Shown piece after piece: positions 40,557 to 42,871 of a stretch of DNA of 42,871 nucleotides (the first letter of the stretch is position 1; every line of letters starts with the position of its first letter). The notes beneath the pieces are model-generated. The model made no database searches and was not told where the DNA came from. It saw only the letters and a program-made list of their open reading frames with translations. This DNA is from Acidimicrobiaceae bacterium (GTDB lineage Bacteria; Actinomycetota; Acidimicrobiia; Acidimicrobiales; Aldehydirespiratoraceae): NCBI GenBank assembly GCA_016845585.1, contig JAERSO010000149.1, positions 1 through 42,871 on the forward strand. The letters are read 5' to 3'. The position numbers were made by a program, and so were the translations under genes.

Positions 40557-40578
40557 AGGCGTCCCCGCGGGGACGCCT
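40557..40578. terminator. Bidirectional terminator hairpin between DUF1858 gene and ilvN
   Basis: AGGCGTCCCC-GC-GGGGACGCCT is a perfect palindrome with 10-bp arms. It lies between the DUF1858 gene stop (40394) and the convergent ilvN stop (40602), so it probably ends both transcripts. It shows no similarity to the TGGGG-CCCCA repeat family. The rest of 40395-40601 holds nothing else. Confidence 0.7.
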
Positions 40579-40601
40579 GATATTGCCGAACCGGCGCCGG
40601 G

Positions 40602-41102
40602 TCAGTCGTCCAACGACGGGAGAGCGACACGCCCCGTGCGCTGGAGCTCAACGATTCCGAAGGGTCGTAGCCGTTCTTCGAGCTCATCGAGCCGCGCCGG
40701 ACGCGCCGACCACGACAGCATGATGCGATCGTCGCCTTCGCTCAAGACGTAGGCCCGATAGTCGTCGACGATCTCCATGAGCTCACGGCGGCGGTCGCCG
40801 AGGGTGACGGTGATCAGCATCAGTTCCCGCTCGACCGAGTCGGCCGGGTTGAGCTCCTGGATGTCGACGACATTGATCAGCTTGTTGAGCTGCTTCACCA
40901 CCTGATCGAGGGGCGTGCCCTCGACATCGACGGTGAAGGTAATCCGGCTGAAGCGCTCGTCGTCGGTCGGTGCAACCGCCAACGAGTGAATGTTGTAGTT
41001 GCGGCGGGAGAACAGGCCCGACACGCGTGCGAGCACGCCTGGCTTGTTCTCAACTGTGGTGACGATCGTGTGCCACTGCTGGTTCGGCGATGCTGAGTTC
41101 AT
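40602..41102 (-). CDS. ilvN: Acetolactate synthase small (regulatory) subunit
   Basis: This 166-aa protein begins HTIVTTVENKPGVLARVSGLFSRRNYNIHSLAVAPT, the ACT domain of the IlvN/IlvH family, which binds valine for feedback inhibition. VKQLNKLINVVDIQEL and the C-terminal ALS_ss domain (RELMLITVTLGDRRRELMEIVDDYRAYVLSEGDDRIMLSWSARPARLDELEERLRPFGIVELQRTGRVAL) complete it. It overlaps the ilvB stop by one base (TGATG), so subunit stoichiometry is probably kept by translational coupling. In most actinobacteria ilvC would follow here. Here ilvC is 4 kb away on the opposite strand. Confidence 0.96.
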   Translation of the reverse strand: MNSASPNQQWHTIVTTVENKPGVLARVSGLFSRRNYNIHSLAVAPTDDERFSRITFTVDVEGTPLDQVVKQLNKLINVVDIQELNPADSVERELMLITVTLGDRRRELMEIVDDYRAYVLSEGDDRIMLSWSARPARLDELEERLRPFGIVELQRTGRVALPSLDD

Positions 41103-42853
41103 CAGAGCGTCCCCTGCTGGCTGGGGTGGACGACGACCTCGGAGTTGGTCTTGCCGGCGGGAACCATCGGGAAGACGTTTTCGCGGGCATCGGTGACGAA
41201 CTCGACGACAACCGAGCGGTCATTGATCTCGTTGGCCTTGGCGATCGCCGGGGCGACCTCCTCGGGCGACTCGACGCGGATGGCCTCGCAGCCCATGGCC
41301 TCGGACCACTTCACGAAGTCGGGCACCCGATCCGAGAGGTGAACCTCGCTGTAGCGCTCGTCGTAGAACATCTCCTGCCATTGGCGAACCATGCCGAGGT
41401 AGGAGTTGTTGAGCAGGGCGACCTTGATCGGGATCTCCTCGACCGTTGCGGTCACGAGCTCCTGCGCGGTCATCTGGAAACAGCCATCGCCGTCGACAGC
41501 CCAGACCCGGCGATTGGGCATGCCTGCCTTCGCACCGATGGCAGCCGGGATCGAGAAGCCCATCGTGCCGAGCCCACCGGAGTTGATCCAGGTGTAGGGA
41601 TGATCGAACTGCCAGTACTGGCTCGTGTACATCTGGTGCTGACCGACACCGGAGCACACGATCGTGTCGGCGGGGTTGTTGTCACGCAGCTGCTCGATGC
41701 AGAACTGGGGCTTGAGCTTGTCGCCCGGCGCCGACTGCTCGTAGGTCATCGGGAACTTCTCCTGCCAACCCGACACGGTGGAGCGCCACGCGGTGCGGTC
41801 GGCCTGCGCGTCAGCACCGCCGAGCTCACTCATGGCCTCGAGCATCCCTTCGATGACGACCTTGCAGTCGCCCTGGATGCCCACGTTGTACTGGCGGACC
41901 TTGCCGAGCTCGGCCGGGTCGATGTCGACATGGACGATCTTGGCCGTGGGGGCGAAGCCGTCGAGCTTGCCGGTGACCCGGTCGTCGAAACGGGCACCGA
42001 GCGAGATGAGGAGATCGCTCTGCTGCATGGCGATGACGGCGGTGTAGTTGCCGTGCATGCCCGGCATGCCGAGGCAGAGCTCGTGGGAGTCCGGGAAGGC
42101 ACCCCGGGCCATGAGCGTGGTGACGACGGGAATCCGGGTCATCTCGGCGAAGGCGAGCAGCGCCTCAGCGGCACGAGCCTTGAGGATGCCGCCACCGACG
42201 TAGAGGACGGGACGCTCGGCGTCACGGATCATCTCGACCGCTTCGCGGATCAGCGCCGGATCACCCGCGGTGACCGGGTTGTAGCCGGGCAGCTCCATGT
42301 CGGCGTCGCTGGGTTCATACCAATCGATCGCCGACCGGGGGTTGGTCGGATCGACGATGTCCTTGGGGATGTCGACGAGCACCGGGCCCGGACGGCCGGT
42401 CGTGGCGATGTGAAACGCCTCGTGGATGATGCGCGGGATGTCCTGCGCCTCGGAGACCAGGAAGTTGTGCTTCGTGGCGGCCATCGTGATGCCGGTGGTG
42501 TCGGCCTCTTGGAACGCATCGGTGCCGATCGCGCTGTAACCGACCTGACCGGTGATACAGACCATCGGAACCGAGTCCATGTAGGCGTCGAGTAGCGGGG
42601 TGACGACATTGGTGGCGGCCGGGCCACTGGTCACCATCGCAACACCGGGACGACCGGTGGCGTGGGCGTAGCCCTGTGCCATGTGGCCCGCGCCCTGCTC
42701 GTGGCGCACGAGCACGTGGCGGATCGAGGAGTCGATGATCGGGTCGTAGACCGGGAGGATCGCGCCACCCGGGAGGCCGAACATCACGTCGACACCCTCG
42801 AGCTCGAGGGATCGGACGAGTGCTTCGCCGCCGTTGGTCGGTTTGCTGGTCAT
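41102..42853 (-). CDS. ilvB: Acetolactate synthase large (catalytic) subunit
   Basis: This 583-aa thiamine-diphosphate enzyme condenses two pyruvates to acetolactate, or pyruvate with 2-oxobutyrate. GGAILPVYDP and VRHEQGAGHMAQGYAHATGRPGVAMVTSGPAATN contain the catalytic glutamate. VLVDIPKDI and the FAD-binding middle domain (VLYVGGGILKA, ARFDDRVTGK) follow. The C-terminal TPP motif is GDGCFQMTAQELVTATVEEIPIKVALLNNSYLGMVRQWQ. The length and order are normal. The start ATG at 42853 lies 18 bases from the window end, so its promoter is outside. With ilvN it makes the holoenzyme, and its product feeds IlvC. Confidence 0.97.
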   Translation of the reverse strand: MTSKPTNGGEALVRSLELEGVDVMFGLPGGAILPVYDPIIDSSIRHVLVRHEQGAGHMAQGYAHATGRPGVAMVTSGPAATNVVTPLLDAYMDSVPMVCITGQVGYSAIGTDAFQEADTTGITMAATKHNFLVSEAQDIPRIIHEAFHIATTGRPGPVLVDIPKDIVDPTNPRSAIDWYEPSDADMELPGYNPVTAGDPALIREAVEMIRDAERPVLYVGGGILKARAAEALLAFAEMTRIPVVTTLMARGAFPDSHELCLGMPGMHGNYTAVIAMQQSDLLISLGARFDDRVTGKLDGFAPTAKIVHVDIDPAELGKVRQYNVGIQGDCKVVIEGMLEAMSELGGADAQADRTAWRSTVSGWQEKFPMTYEQSAPGDKLKPQFCIEQLRDNNPADTIVCSGVGQHQMYTSQYWQFDHPYTWINSGGLGTMGFSIPAAIGAKAGMPNRRVWAVDGDGCFQMTAQELVTATVEEIPIKVALLNNSYLGMVRQWQEMFYDERYSEVHLSDRVPDFVKWSEAMGCEAIRVESPEEVAPAIAKANEINDRSVVVEFVTDARENVFPMVPAGKTNSEVVVHPSQQGTL

Positions 42854-42871
42854 GAGCTGAGTCCAGGGTCG

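Overview
The window is GC-rich (about two thirds G+C by eye), with densely packed genes, many GTG starts and several ATGA or GTGA overlaps. It looks like the chromosome of an uncultured or marine actinobacterium, most like Acidimicrobiia (Ilumatobacter-type). Supporting signs are an actinobacterial-type second type II topoisomerase (parE/parC), a coenzyme F420 gene (cofC), an NDMA-dependent alcohol dehydrogenase, an HtpX protease with a DUF2510 tail, and DUF6159, DUF6069 and DUF2007 proteins. No rRNA, tRNA, CRISPR array, phage or insertion sequence was found.

Layout. 1-3.65 kb: a secreted DUF1800/DUF1501 pair, then a ParA ATPase coupled to a small membrane-anchored protein. 3.66-7.97 kb: a RecB/Cas4-like nuclease and a two-component diiron oxygenase (hydroxylase plus ferredoxin-reductase), divergent from a zinc alcohol dehydrogenase. 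8-15.4 kb: a membrane protein, parE, an acyl-CoA dehydrogenase, a thioredoxin-like lipoprotein and parC. 15.5-22.2 kb: a broken lipoprotein, a PEP-mutase-family enzyme, mutM, a MauE-like protein, an HtpX-like protease and a SpoU methyltransferase. 22.2-27.4 kb: a minus-strand operon gpsA-hypothetical-rnhB-membrane protein-Nfu_N protein, divergent from cofC and a PIG-L deacetylase. 27.6-31.1 kb: an ECF sigma factor, a zinc anti-sigma factor, an MscS-like channel, a secreted protein and a membrane glutaredoxin. 31.1-34.2 kb: a 2OG-Fe(II) oxygenase and an ABC exporter. 34.2-38.2 kb: an ilvY-ilvC-modF block with a gammaproteobacterial character. 38.2-42.9 kb: gene remnants, a DUF1858 protein, then ilvBN.

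The most notable observation is a pair of likely selenoproteins. Two unrelated thiol-redox genes, a thioredoxin-fold lipoprotein at 12342-12965 and a membrane glutaredoxin at 30640-31086, each have a single in-frame TGA exactly at the first cysteine of the CxxC motif (UPTC and UIFC). In both, full-length family homology continues in frame after the TGA, and a stem-loop lies 16-22 nt downstream. Other explanations (nonsense mutation, sequencing error) have to hit the catalytic codon twice. The selenium machinery itself (selA, selB, selC, selD) is not in the window.

A second recurring structure is a family of seven intergenic palindromes built on TGGGG-(T/A)C(A/T)G(A/T)-CCCCA, mostly between convergent genes. 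In several copies the ends of the palindrome are the stop codons of the flanking genes. The window also has several apparent single-base frameshifts (near 28950, 29294 and 39365) and one further in-frame TGA (15799) outside any redox motif. These could be real decay or assembly errors and are flagged as a caution.
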